This document shows positions 39,101 through 43,859 of a stretch of 43,859 nucleotides of DNA, in pieces. The DNA is taken from contig JAMOOQ010000026.1 of assembly GCA_027100635.1 (NCBI GenBank), positions 1-43,859 of the forward strand. Reading direction: 5' to 3'. The first letter of the stretch is position 1. Each line of letters starts with the position of its first letter. The notes below the pieces were generated by a model that was not told the DNA's origin, did no database searches, and saw nothing but the letters and a program-made list of their open reading frames with translations. Source of the stretch: Campylobacteraceae bacterium. GTDB lineage: Bacteria > Campylobacterota > Campylobacteria > Campylobacterales > Sulfurovaceae. The translations under genes were made by a program, and so were the position numbers.

Positions 39101-40463
39101 TTCAGTAATATATATTCCTAATTTTGGGTTTAGTGGTGTTGATAGGTTTAGTTATACAGTTGAAGATAGTGATGGGGATAGAGATACTGGGCTTATTATA
39201 GTTACGGTTATTCCAGATGAACCTATTACAGAAGAGATTACTCCTAAACTAGAAACTCCTAAGGTAAATGAGCCTAAGGTTGTTATAGAGACTCCAATAG
39301 AAAACAATATTACTGAGTCTGATAAGAATGAAACTATTGATATTACTCCTGTAATACCTGTTGTTCCTGCTTCACCTGTTGATGATGAATGTGGTGAGTT
39401 TATTATTAACGATGATGTGTTTGAGGGTGTAAGAGATGAGGTTGCTTATATTGATGTGTTTGAGAATGATATACTTGTGGGAAGTGAATTTGACTACGAT
39501 AGTTTAAGCTTTATTGATAATCATGGTGAGCTAGTGAGTATTATAGAGATTGATAATGAGGGTGTATGGAGTATTGACAATGAAAAAGGTTTAATTATCT
39601 TTACTCCAATAGAAGGGTTTAAAGGTATGGCAACAGAGATTAAATATATTTCTAATGCATTAAATGGATGTAAGCCAATTATTGGTGGTGCAACTATTTA
39701 TGTAAGTTATCCTGAGGTTAAAGATGATGTTATTGAATTACCAGAAGATGCAATTGCAGGGAAAGATCCTGTAACTGTAGATATATTTGCTAATGACCCA
39801 ATCAAAGATCCTATATTATCTACTTTACAAATTAAAGGTACAACTAATGCTGGAGACCCATTAGTGGTAAAAGGTGAAGGTACTTGGGTTATCCATAGAG
39901 ATAAAATAATATTCACTCCATTTGATGGCTTCTTAGGTGATCCAACTCCTATTGAATATATCGTTCAAAATAATGAAGGTGAATCAACAAATTATGGTAA
40001 AGTTAAAATTTTTTATCCTGTAAAAGCAAGAGATAATACTGCTTATACAGATCCAGGTGTGCCAGTTACTATAGATATTCTTGGTGATGATAATGGAAAC
40101 TTAGAAAAATCATCCGTAATATTAATAATACCAGAAGGTTTCCCTGTACCAGATACTACAATTTCAACAGATGGTAAAACTATAACTGTTCCAAATGAGG
40201 GGATTTGGCAAGTAAATGAAGATGGAACAGTTACATTTACGCCAGATCCTTTACTGGTTGGTTCTCCTACATCTATTGAATATAGTGTATTTAATAAAGA
40301 TGGTGATAAAGTAGCAGGAGCTAAGATTACTGTAGAGTGTGAAGGTTGTATTTGTGAAGGTCAAATTGATAGTGCAGATTCAGCTAGTGGACTATCTATA
40401 ATTTTACTTGTACTTTTAACTCTTTTACTTGTTAGTTTCGTTTCAAAAAGAAAAGAAATTTAG
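24111..40463 (+). CDS. Giant 5450-residue repeat surface protein (DUF11 + 31 SdrD-B + cadherin-like + CshA, C-terminal anchor)
   Basis: A Sec signal occupies residues 1-22. About 8 DUF11-like domains follow (25-1130), most with paired Cys (WNC...TC). Then come 31 tandem SdrD-B-like modules of about 116 residues (1134-4735). Each opens GDRIWxDxNxNGIQDxxE, an EF-hand-like calcium loop, and ends near DMGIY. Next are three cadherin/Ig-like domains (about 4735-5040; NDxDLNG and YVPKDGFIGLDMFRYEI style) and a Pro/Glu/Thr linker. Three CshA-type repeats follow (about 5095-5405; FTPxxGFxG). The end has CEGCIC (5410-5415), one hydrophobic helix (5427-5444) and SKRKEI. There is no LPXTG, no RTX nonapeptide array and no autotransporter barrel. 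GGGAG lies before the ATG. A stalk or adhesin anchored at the cell surface is inferred; ligand unknown. Confidence 0.88.
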   Translation: MLIRFIYTFLIFNIIFIQSSSALDADIQPVVFEDSAEEIPAESIFYYYVKLKNNTSTSTTNSDVNLTVTIPVGFDYNATNLTECSYGGLIPSEGNETRDVVFCNFTSFSGNQARDINITLKSGREKGVFKSIATAFYDGDVNNDNDSENVKTTIVESADVELVSYDAVNPIIPSSGIVEYKMVVKNHGPFATNNIKFGTRLATGLEFYGDNADTPSDDDSNWNCSSSGQDVTCTRDSLDIDDIKTFYFRAKSVNDILGDLGQDGEVESDSIIIDTNLNNNINHVNIEIVDGTNVAINKKIEPELILENDVARFELEVSNIGYREAENVVVTDTIDSNFPIFDENITAPADWNCTISSQTLTCTYDKNMTKDYSGTIKIAIQAPDITDDTDDYYSNSASVTTTSADTDSLDDDSTINFIVWADQADVNIYKKKTIKVEPKDGNPIVEGEMMVSKIIVYNNGPREAIPVQIFDDLDENETYSSFTGTDWNCSVSGKRVTCDYNRTILTNENSKELIIETKADSDGDIENIALINNSKLLYPDLDTINHAKSQSIKAKAYPESADLVVVKDTNDTDVTSDENRFEYYIDITNNGPAVATNINFRDVIPQYIEAFGDRLATHIVAETNSTEDNHCSVNNAEVNCSISSIDVNDTVRVTIGVFGAKAVGTKENNATAFSSDVPDPNRTNNEGNVTVTVESSADIMVSVNKVTFASEDEFIYAGTNGLYTIQVINNGPIEAKDVNLTNVFIGDKFKVIEFNESDCTLADDNRSFSCDLGDMNYKESKTIEITIRPTHYIGHNIPWDINNTATVTMSTFDSNLSNNEKNETLPIKDGEVDISIEKDESELFIEPLGFDANDTDNNRIVYKITVTNLGLSEATGIKLVDKMVNVFPNNDQNVTFLGDGTDANGTTVKDFNMCVEPTNNNFNPNNTESSHEVNCSIPNMESGDEFIRYLTFQLHDSPHRVKGDVYHNEINVTTLEVEKENDNNFEDEKSTVRTFVDLEINKTASIDNVEVGQDFNFTFDIYNNGPGYATSTEVTDTLPNGMELIATPIVRDNDGTCSGGLGDIKFACNIGNLLDDGYLALEDNKSIQIIAQVRVVNYPSSGQVINTTLVITSAPDKNLTNNKDNSTVGVYKPAVIGNKVWLDKNANGIQDSGEIGLKGVLVKLLDENKTLVTTTTTNSSGIYNFDINHTADYFILVEPDSKYQISPKNVGGNDELDSDINSSKITDKFHVDYGDNNQSFDIGLYEFASLGDRVWLDNNGDGIQDSGELNVSDVNVTLYIKGNLTAIAQMETNETGEYLFENLVPNKYFVKFSDINVSYRFTVKDTGDDINGSDVNTTGYTDIFELKSNEHNRSIDAGIFEPVSVGNLAWHDKNADGIQDNNESNLSNVKIELWTYGDWQQQVKKDLDGNTFGTDGTIETNSTGEYIFDNLKPDKYYLKVTELDGYKFTFTHQGSDYKIDSNIQSLGSYIGDSTSFILYSGEDNKSIDIGLYKPVKIGGNVWEDYDYNGTRESSEDNVSNVTVTLITDGTITTTTTVTDSNGSYIFDDLLPNHTYGVEFSNLPANYLFTKQDIGSDDNDSDANITGYTIQTDIMYSGDSNLTLDAGIYDPIVIGDRVWEDSNYNGIQDSGENGVAGVLVKLVIDNIVQDDINTTTNSNGNYYFGRVLELKPDHNYSVEFVIPNGWFATKQNIGDDGKDSDGNANGQGVESVKMYSHQANYRFDMGIYRKASLGDRVWIDKNGNGLQDSGEDNVTEDINVTLYSSDGTEINSTSTGADGTYLFSGLNPDSYFVIFDKSTLPTDYVITEVNISNNSNDLLDSDANRTTGQSDTLFLSSGEDNRSVDMGIYKPVDIGDKIWIDTDADGIQDSNENNYTSAITITLVDINGLEANRTVDSNSSGYLFKDVRPGSYYLDFNVPSQYEISPKNATSSESDSNVNSNKQTDNFDIVSSEDDLTIDLGIYQNISLGDRIWYDTNMNGIQDSGENNLSVSVTVELYKEDGTLVDTNVTTNGEYLFTDFTPSNYYLKFTLPNNYAISPDNAIGSDDNNDSDINSTMQTDIITMGSNDENLSIDVGMYELASIGDRIWLDKNANGIQDIGEDNITEDITVTLYYDNNGTVARSVTTNDGSYHFSKLIPTDYNLSFTVPNGYYITNQDVGVDSNDSDVNITTLRTVTTNLETGENDLTWDMGIYQKASLGNRVWIDANGNGLQDSGESNVSDINVTLYKVGNPTPLESVDTNATGGYLFTELIPSEYYVVFDNTTLPTDYIFTEQNITGSSDLLDSDANTSTGISDIIELSSNEHNRSIDAGIYKPVNLGNRIWEDTNADGIQDTGELNTTQSITVTLYDTNHREANRTTTISNGDYLFTNVRPGNYQVEFSLPSGYKISYENSGSDDLIDSDVNPTTKITQSFDLVSNQNDLSRDMGIYQEASLGDRVWIDANGNGVQDNNELNVSNVTVKLHLVSDDSEVDSKTTNGDGEYLFTNVRPQNYYVVFSGLDTNYIFTLPNNDSNNSIDSDVDENGKSEEIRLSSNEHNRTIDAGIVLPITIGDRIWKDTNANGIQDLGEGNYTGNLEVKLYYENNDSIYKTTTATNGEYEFTNVIPENYYIGFEIPSTYYTSPKNATVDTADSDTNTTGFTAPFAIHSGDNNLTLDMGIYQKASLGNRVWIDNNGNGLQDSGELNVTDVNVTLYDSLGNELSSMNTVDGAYLFDELVPSEYYVVFDKTTLPQDYIFTEQNITGSSDLLDSDANTSTGISDIIELSSNEHNRSIDAGIYKPVNLGDRIWEDTNANGIQDANERNTTQNITVTLYDTNHREANRTITALNGDYLFTNVRPGNYQVEFSLPNGYKISYETTGSNDLIDSDVNSTTKITQAFELKSNVDDLSRDMGIYQEASLGDRVWIDANGNGIQDNDELNVTGVTVKLHLVSDNSEVYSTTTNADGEYLFEHIRPQNYYIVFSNLDTDYIFTLQDNDSNNSIDSDVDENGKSEEIRLSSNEHNRTIDAGIVLPITIGDRIWEDTNANGIQDLGEGNYTGNLEVKLYYENNDSIYKTTTATNGEYEFTNVIPENYYIGFEIPSTYYTSPKNATVDTADSDTNTTGFTAPFAIHSGDNNLTLDMGIYQKASLGNRVWIDNNGNGLQDSGELNVTDVNVTLYKVGNPTPLESVDTNATGGYLFTELIPSEYYVVFDNTTLPTDYIFTEQNITGSSDLEDSDANTTTGISDTVELSSNEHNRSIDAGIYKPVNLGDRIWEDTNADGIQDANERNTTQNITVTLYDTNHREANRTITALNGDYLFTNVRPGNYQVEFSLPNGYKISYETTGSNDLIDSDVNSTTKITQAFELKSNVDDLSRDMGIYQEASLGDRVWIDANGNGIQDNDELNVTGVTVKLHLVSDNSEVYSTTTNADGEYLFEHIRPQNYYIVFSNLDTDYIFTLQDNDSNNSIDSDVDENGKSEEIRLSSNEHNRTIDAGIVLPITIGDRIWEDTNANGIQDLGEGNYTGNLEVKLYYENNDSIYKTTTATNGEYEFTNVIPENYYIGFEIPSTYYTSPKNIGNNINNDSDTNSTGFTDGFAVHSGDNNLTLDMGIYQKASLGNRVWIDNNGNGLQDSGELNVTDVNVTLYSTTYLDVNITQETNSSGYLFKDLKPGEYYVVLDNRTFPTPIYIFTEQDRLNDDTIDSDVNATTGISDTLILRSGDNNLTLDVGIYEPVVKVGDRIWEDTNANGIQDIGEGNYIDGNITITLVDNNGLEPNATIITNDGNYTFTKVRPGNYHLEFTLPTNYHISFKDNADDNSDSDIDPITKKSPNFDIVSGINDLSWDMGIYQNASLGDRIWIDNDGDGLQGIGELNITESIDVTLYYEDNESVAQSVTSSNGEYQFNNLIPEKYYIMFSDLNTSYRFTVKDSGDDINDSDVNATGYSNAFELRSNEHNRSVDAGILLPVSIGDRIWIDTNANGIQDTSEINTNEEINVTLYYDANKSIARTLTTTNGEYLFNNLNPERYYIKFDLPTDYYVSPKARATDNNNSDVNSDGFTDSFAVYSGDENLSIDMGIYEKASIGDEIWYDMNMDGIRDATESSVNVPVLVKLFDANGTQVATQNSVNGVYRFTDLIPSGYIVEFELPNNYALSPMNVGGDDTTDSDVNVTTMRSDVIKISDSGDVDLSIDMGVYELASIGDRIWLDANANGVQDSDESNYIGSISVALYNASGSLISRKNITNGVYLFDELEPDDYYIQFSLPSGYILSDNDATGDSADSDVGVSNLRTISTNLAPAENDMSWDMGIYQPVSIGDRIWLDANANGVQDNDEQNYDGEITIELYKQGVKVRDITVDDGEYLFSGLRPSEYSVKVILPDGYYLSPKGVGDDNSSDSDMGLESFESDSMVLSSGVNIDNLDIGIYQFASIGDRIWYDTNMDGIQDVNESNIDVNISVRLYNSNNEMIREVYSDDGVYLFSDLIPDDYSVEFDLIDGYIVTKANRGSDDDIDSDVGANMRSGEMMLRSGEDNRSVDMGVYESVSIGDRIWLDDNGNGLQDDNELSFDDDVVVQLYSSDDNLVREISVSDGVYLFEELEPDEYYIKVELPDGYVITKQNVGNEDNQTINSDINASSMSSDMILLRPSDANMSVDIGVYQLASIGDEIWLDENANGVQDDGESGACVEIEVVLYDINGSEVDRLVTTSGDYIFNDIEPSSYYIKFIVDDGYLFSNIGNDGVSDVIVILSGEKNEVTDVGIYLINNELIENSIDALDDEVSTLENRNISIPVMSNDYDLNGDEFEIIRFDENSSGGGVISKDGDNLVYVPKDGFIGLDMFRYEIMDSNGLISKATVRVNVLELSSLPIAFNDKFITDMDVSLEVDILGNDIHTMDENISLLSVENSASGSVEILGNGLVKYIPNSGFSGVDRFTYVIIDGDGDESKAVVTVIVSKPIVEEPIIKQPIIIPAIEISSVPIANTDKVDTNEFTSVIIDLLSNDTHTTGDDISLLYIDKPANGIVILKDDGSVIYIPNFGFSGVDRFSYTVEDSDGDRDTGLIIVTVIPDEPITEEITPKLETPKVNEPKVVIETPIENNITESDKNETIDITPVIPVVPASPVDDECGEFIINDDVFEGVRDEVAYIDVFENDILVGSEFDYDSLSFIDNHGELVSIIEIDNEGVWSIDNEKGLIIFTPIEGFKGMATEIKYISNALNGCKPIIGGATIYVSYPEVKDDVIELPEDAIAGKDPVTVDIFANDPIKDPILSTLQIKGTTNAGDPLVVKGEGTWVIHRDKIIFTPFDGFLGDPTPIEYIVQNNEGESTNYGKVKIFYPVKARDNTAYTDPGVPVTIDILGDDNGNLEKSSVILIIPEGFPVPDTTISTDGKTITVPNEGIWQVNEDGTVTFTPDPLLVGSPTSIEYSVFNKDGDKVAGAKITVECEGCICEGQIDSADSASGLSIILLVLLTLLLVSFVSKRKEI
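24183..27500 (+). repeat. Tandem DUF11-like domains (about 8) in the giant protein
   Basis: Each unit of about 115-160 residues starts with a strand such as ADVNIYK or ADLVVVKD, has an NNGP motif (KNHGP, YNNGP, TNNGP, INNGP) at the centre, and usually ends with a disulfide-type Cys pair. These units are diverged from one another at the DNA level, unlike the SdrD-B part that follows. Confidence 0.75.
27511..38310 (+). repeat. 31 tandem SdrD-B-like modules
   Basis: I counted 31 copies of the module opening (G-D/N-x-I/V-W-x-D-x-N-x-N/D-G), averaging about 348 bases each. Most have the calcium-type loop D-x-N-x-N/D-G-x-x-D-x-x-E and a second conserved DSD near residue 85. Alternate modules fall into recurring sub-types, for example those ending NEHNRSIDAG and those ending GDNNLTLDMG. 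Confidence 0.88.
30693..34883 (+). repeat. Three 1.4-kb super-repeats of four SdrD-B modules each
   Basis: Super-repeats begin at 30693, 32091 and 33483, with the next boundary at 34884 (spacing 1398, 1392 and 1401 bases). Modules 15-17 (from 32446) and 19-21 (from 33838) are almost identical in DNA over about 900 bases. The first copy is more diverged. A partial fourth copy begins at 34884. Confidence 0.85.
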
Positions 40464-40469
40464 ATAAGA

Positions 40470-40489
40470 GGCAATCCTTTGTGGTTGCC
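40470..40489 (+). terminator. Hairpin after the giant gene
   Basis: GGCAATC and GGTTGCC form a 7-bp stem (one G-U pair) around CTTTGT, starting 7 bases after the stop codon. No T run follows directly. The sequence resembles the hairpin after tsf (12153-12174), so it may be a member of a dispersed repeat acting as a terminator. Confidence 0.45.
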
Positions 40490-40534
40490 GCTTCAATATT
40501 AACTTTTAATTATATTAGGGTACCTACAAAGCAT

Positions 40535-40554
40535 TTTTTTATTTCAGATATAAT
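40535..40554 (+). promoter_or_regulatory. Probable addB promoter
   Basis: TATAAT at 40549-40554 follows a T-rich stretch (CATTTTTTTATTTCAGA), the usual Campylobacterota promoter form, about 43 bases before the addB-like ATG. An AAAGGA ribosome site stands 6 bases before that ATG. Confidence 0.5.
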
Positions 40555-40596
40555 ATCATAATTAAATATTACACTAAAAAGCTTAAAGGATTACAA

Positions 40597-42906
40597 ATGG
40601 ATAGAGACTTATATATAACAATTAACCCAAAAAGAGTAAAAGAGATTAAGCATTTAGTCGGTGGATTATCTTCAGTTATGACATTAGATGAGTTGATATT
40701 ACATGAATTTGAAAAAAATAATTTTGCAGGTGTCATTAATCCATTTTTGGGTTCATCTATTATTTATAAGATAATTCAAGATAATTCTGTTGAGTATTTT
40801 GATTATTTAAAATGTGATTCTGATGCTCTTGGGGTGATATATTCCTTTTTAGTTAAGTGTGCAAGAAATAATGTTAGTTTTGATAGTTTACTTAATGGAG
40901 ATAGATTAGATGCTATAGAAATAATTAATATAAAATATCAGGAATATAAAAAGAAACATAATTTAGTAGATATATCGGATATAGAAAATATTGTATCTTT
41001 GCAATGGGATAAGAATTTTGGATCTAAATTTAATAATATATATATTGATAATTTTATGATTGGAGATGTAAATTTTGTTAAGTCTAAATTACAAGAGAAT
41101 ATCTTAGAAATTATTTTAACTTTTGGAATAAAAATCTCATCGGAAGTGATGGCTTTAGCCTCACCAAAAACAAATATAATAAAACCTTCAATTAAAGTTT
41201 TTGACAAAGTAGATGAGGTTAGAACAGCTGTTAAAATTATAAGAAAGCTTATGGAATATGGAGTTAATTCTGACGATATTTTATTAGTAGCTGATAATAT
41301 AAGAGAGTATAGTGAATTTTATAGGATGTTATCTGATGAGTATAAAATCAGTGGTTATAGCTCTGTAGGATTGTCTCTTACATCATATTTTGATAGTGAA
41401 AATCCAGATATGAAAGATGTGTTTAATAAGTATAGCTCTAAAATTAAATCTATTGACAAACTGTATAAAAAGCTTGGTTTAGAACTTAGCAATGAGATAA
41501 AACAAAATATTAAATCATCTTTTCAGATAAGTGATAAAAAAATAGGTATTGAACTGTGTGAGTTAAGTGATTTGGTTGGAAGCGAACATAAATATAAGCA
41601 TATTATTTTTATTGGAGGGGATATTAATCGTTTTCCTAGAAGTGGAAGTGATAATTTTTTATGGAGTTATGATGAAGATTTAAGATGGTTTTATGCAAAT
41701 GACTATTTTACAAGTGCCAAAACTGGGTTAGACGAACTTAAAAGATTAGCTACTAATTTCTATATAGTTACTGCTAATTATAGTGGTAAAAGAGAGCTAA
41801 TGCCATCTATTTTATTAAGTGATACCTATTATAATAAAATCATTGATATAAGCGATATAAATAGTCCAAACCAATTATCGTTAAAAAATCAAACAGTTAT
41901 ATCAGATAAGAATATAAAAGAGTATTATGAGACTATATTAAGTGAAAATTTAACTAAGTTTGATGGTATTGGAGTGAATGGATTTGAAGATATTACTTTA
42001 TCGGCTTCTCAAATTAATAAATATATCTCTTGCCCTTTAGCATATCTCTACTCAAATAGATTAAAGATTCAAGCACCAACTGAAACTCAAGAAGGATTTG
42101 ATGTTATGGAACAAGGGAGTTTGATGCACCTTTGTTATGAGTTATTTGGTAAGAAAATAAGAGATAGAAAAATTACCCATATTGATTCAGATAGATTGTT
42201 TGAATTGATGTATCAGGTCTCCGAAGATGCTTTTAAAATTTTTAGTAAAAAAAGTGATACAGTAGAAACTATTCATCATAGACTTTTTTTAAATACTCTA
42301 CAAGCAGGGCTAAAAAATAATGAAAAATATGGTCTATTAGCTAAATTTGTAAATTATTATATTGAAAAAGCTAGTGAACTTAACTATTTTCAAGACTCTA
42401 AATTTGAGTATAAATTTGCACTAGATAAAAATCTTAATGCTTGTGGTGTTAATAGTGATGAGATATTTATTAAAGGTGTAATTGATAGAATTGATATACT
42501 TAAAAGTATGGTTAATGTGATTGATTATAAGTCAAAAAAGATGAATGCTAATTTTGATAGCGAAAAGATGAAAGAGATACAAGAGTTAAAAGATGTGCAA
42601 TTGGCTTTGTATATTCTCTATGTAAAACAGCAATTTACAGACAAAAATTATTATGCTTCTCTTCTTAGTTTTAAAGGGGATAAACCCTATTATCACTTTG
42701 CAAACTTATCAAATGAGAATATTAAAAATTATGAGCTTTATAGTGATGAGTATGAAGAAAAATTAAAAAATTTGATATTTACAACTCGTGATGATATACA
42801 AAATGGTAAGTTTGGATTTAAAGATAGTGATGATAAAGTATGTGGCTATTGTGATTTTAAAAATATTTGCCATAAAACTGTTTTGAATAAGCCTAATCTA
42901 TATTAA
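40597..42906 (+). CDS. addB: AddB-like PD-(D/E)XK nuclease / inactive helicase subunit
   Basis: A 769-residue protein of the AddB (RecB-type nuclease) class, part of the AddAB enzyme that processes double-strand DNA ends for recombination. The C-terminal nuclease domain has the EQGSLMH segment, the catalytic D643-x-K645 in VIDYKSKK, and an iron-sulfur type Cys set: C479 (SCPLAY), C749, C752 and C758 (CGYCDFKNIC). The N-terminal two-thirds is helicase-like without a Walker A, as in epsilonproteobacterial AddB. addA, which usually follows, is not in the window; an IS element end lies 228 bases downstream. Confidence 0.82.
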   Translation: MDRDLYITINPKRVKEIKHLVGGLSSVMTLDELILHEFEKNNFAGVINPFLGSSIIYKIIQDNSVEYFDYLKCDSDALGVIYSFLVKCARNNVSFDSLLNGDRLDAIEIINIKYQEYKKKHNLVDISDIENIVSLQWDKNFGSKFNNIYIDNFMIGDVNFVKSKLQENILEIILTFGIKISSEVMALASPKTNIIKPSIKVFDKVDEVRTAVKIIRKLMEYGVNSDDILLVADNIREYSEFYRMLSDEYKISGYSSVGLSLTSYFDSENPDMKDVFNKYSSKIKSIDKLYKKLGLELSNEIKQNIKSSFQISDKKIGIELCELSDLVGSEHKYKHIIFIGGDINRFPRSGSDNFLWSYDEDLRWFYANDYFTSAKTGLDELKRLATNFYIVTANYSGKRELMPSILLSDTYYNKIIDISDINSPNQLSLKNQTVISDKNIKEYYETILSENLTKFDGIGVNGFEDITLSASQINKYISCPLAYLYSNRLKIQAPTETQEGFDVMEQGSLMHLCYELFGKKIRDRKITHIDSDRLFELMYQVSEDAFKIFSKKSDTVETIHHRLFLNTLQAGLKNNEKYGLLAKFVNYYIEKASELNYFQDSKFEYKFALDKNLNACGVNSDEIFIKGVIDRIDILKSMVNVIDYKSKKMNANFDSEKMKEIQELKDVQLALYILYVKQQFTDKNYYASLLSFKGDKPYYHFANLSNENIKNYELYSDEYEEKLKNLIFTTRDDIQNGKFGFKDSDDKVCGYCDFKNICHKTVLNKPNLY

Positions 42907-43134
42907 ATCATAAAACTAGGATTTATGGGAAAACAAAAAATATATCAATTGAAGAGTTACTTGCCTATAATTTACCTTACTATCTTTTTTAGTTTCAATT
43001 TTTGACGACTAGTGAAATAATTAATGGATAAAGTATATTAAAAACTATAGCTAATATACAGCTTACTAGTCTTATCATATCTTTATTGGATTAGTCATTG
43101 GACTTTTAAGAATAAATAACTGATATTTATCATT
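42907..43134. other. Non-coding gap between addB and the IS
   Basis: AT-rich sequence with no gene I can support. A 26-codon ATG frame starts at 42925 (MGKQKIYQLKSYLPIIY) and a neighbouring frame reads NISIEELLAYNLPYYLF; both are short and unrecognised. No addA start is visible. The region may hold the remnant of a gene interrupted by the IS insertion, but nothing proves this. Confidence 0.3.
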
Positions 43135-43859
43135 TTACCGACATTCATCACCCCTCTAAACTTAAACTAATATAAAACAACTAATCATAAAACTCTTCAT
43201 AATCATCCCCTAAGCACTCCAAAATAATCTCATGATTTTCATTAAAATAGTCCAATTGGCTCTCTCCTTCAAATAAAATTAAAACTACAGAGAAAAAATA
43301 TTGAAAAATCCATCTCATAGTAGGATTTGATATTGGTTTTCTCTTCTGATTCGGAAAAGTCAGGCTATTTTTTTTCATATTTTTGCGAACTTTATGTTCT
43401 AATGCAGAATACACTAGTAAGGATAATGTCATAATCATTAATAATGATGCAATCCGTTCAGGTTTTTTTAAAAAGATAGAATCAGCATGAAATTTTTGGT
43501 CTTTTAAAAATCTAAAACCTCTTTCTACTTTTTGTTGATTTTTGTACTCATTTAAAATTTCTTGGGGTTTTAATGACTTATTTTCTAGCTCATTTGTTGC
43601 TAAAATAAAAATTCCATTTCTCTTTTTCTCTTCATGAAATTTACTTAGATTACTAGTCATATTTACCAAAACAGTATACTCTGTAGCATCTTTTTTAGGT
43701 TTTCCTCTTGTTGAATATCTCTTATGTTCAATAAGCTTAAAGCCCTCTACATCGGATATAGTCAGCTTTTTCTTTAAATCTTCTAATGCCTTTATTGCAT
43801 CAATTTCACAAGCAAATTTTTGTTTTTCATATCTTATTTTAGCTTTTAAATCTTTTTTA
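43135..43859 (-). mobile_element. 3' part of an IS1634-like insertion sequence (right copy, truncated by window edge)
   Basis: Same element as at 1-125 but in the opposite orientation; 43135-43258 is the exact reverse complement of 2-125. The end of the element (TTACCGAC on this strand) is at about 43135, where the flanking sequences start to differ. The other end is outside the window. Confidence 0.8.
43181..43859 (-). CDS. IS1634-like transposase, C-terminal 225 residues (partial, 5' end outside window)
   Basis: The frame is open to the window edge, so the start is not here; a TTG-started reading from 43669 would be artificially short. Visible residues run KKDLKAKIRYEKQ to the FYD end. The NQQKVERGFRFLKD segment carries the conserved Glu of the DDE catalytic triad in its IS4/IS1634-type Y-x-x-Q/R context. 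RIASLLMIMTLSLLVYSALEH is the usual following helix. No frameshift is seen, so the element could be active if its other half is intact. Confidence 0.8.
   Translation of the reverse strand, partial: KKDLKAKIRYEKQKFACEIDAIKALEDLKKKLTISDVEGFKLIEHKRYSTRGKPKKDATEYTVLVNMTSNLSKFHEEKKRNGIFILATNELENKSLKPQEILNEYKNQQKVERGFRFLKDQKFHADSIFLKKPERIASLLMIMTLSLLVYSALEHKVRKNMKKNSLTFPNQKRKPISNPTMRWIFQYFFSVVLILFEGESQLDYFNENHEIILECLGDDYEEFYD

Noticed and set aside
42925-43005. 26-codon gene after addB
   Set aside because: Too short, with no ribosome site of note and no family; kept only as part of the gap description.

Overview
The window is AT-rich and reads as a chromosomal segment of a sulfur-oxidising member of the Campylobacterota (former Epsilonproteobacteria). 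The supporting signs are a four-subunit pyruvate:ferredoxin oxidoreductase in the order porC-porD-porA-porB (the Helicobacter pylori order), promoters made of T-rich stretches plus TATAAT, many TTG starts, an AddB-type nuclease, and a sulfide:quinone oxidoreductase (SQR) followed by cytochromes. No genus is claimed.

Layout. 1-125 is the 3' end of an IS1634-like insertion sequence. 259-3570 (minus) is a sulfide-oxidation operon: Tat-exported type II-like SQR, lipoprotein cytochrome c, and a cytochrome b fused to a DHC-type dihaem cytochrome c. 3739-5652 (minus) holds an L,D-transpeptidase and a small membrane protein. 5781-6998 is gspF, apart from the other secretion genes. 7011-8069 holds an alpha/beta hydrolase and a cluster of REP-like palindromes. 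8070-11316 is porCDAB. 11447-14097 holds an orphan ABC ATPase, tsf and rpsB, with a long rpsB leader. 14319-15989 (minus) is a pseudopilin cluster (gspG, gspH-like, gspI-like and a truncated gspG paralogue). 16127-23924 (plus) is a tightly overlapping type II secretion operon, gspK-L-M-N-C-D-E-J. 24111-40463 is one gene of 5450 codons. 40597-42906 is an addB-like gene. 43135-43859 is the end of a second copy of the same IS, in inverted orientation.

The most striking unit is at 23.9-40.5 kb. A sequence and fold matching the class I cyclic-di-GMP (GEMM-I) riboswitch sits in the leader of a giant surface protein. That protein has a Sec signal, about 8 DUF11-like domains, 31 SdrD-B-like Ca-binding modules, 3 cadherin/Ig-like domains, 3 CshA-type repeats, a short Cys-rich segment and a C-terminal membrane anchor with a basic tail. 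It lies just downstream of the type II secretion operon. My inference is a c-di-GMP-switched giant adhesin or stalk protein, possibly handled by the adjacent secretion machine. Its modules carry many D/E-x-N-x-S/T sequons, the acceptor motif of the PglB N-glycosylation system known in Campylobacterota. Its centre is built from near-identical 1.4-kb super-repeats with visible mosaicism, so it is evolving by recombination.
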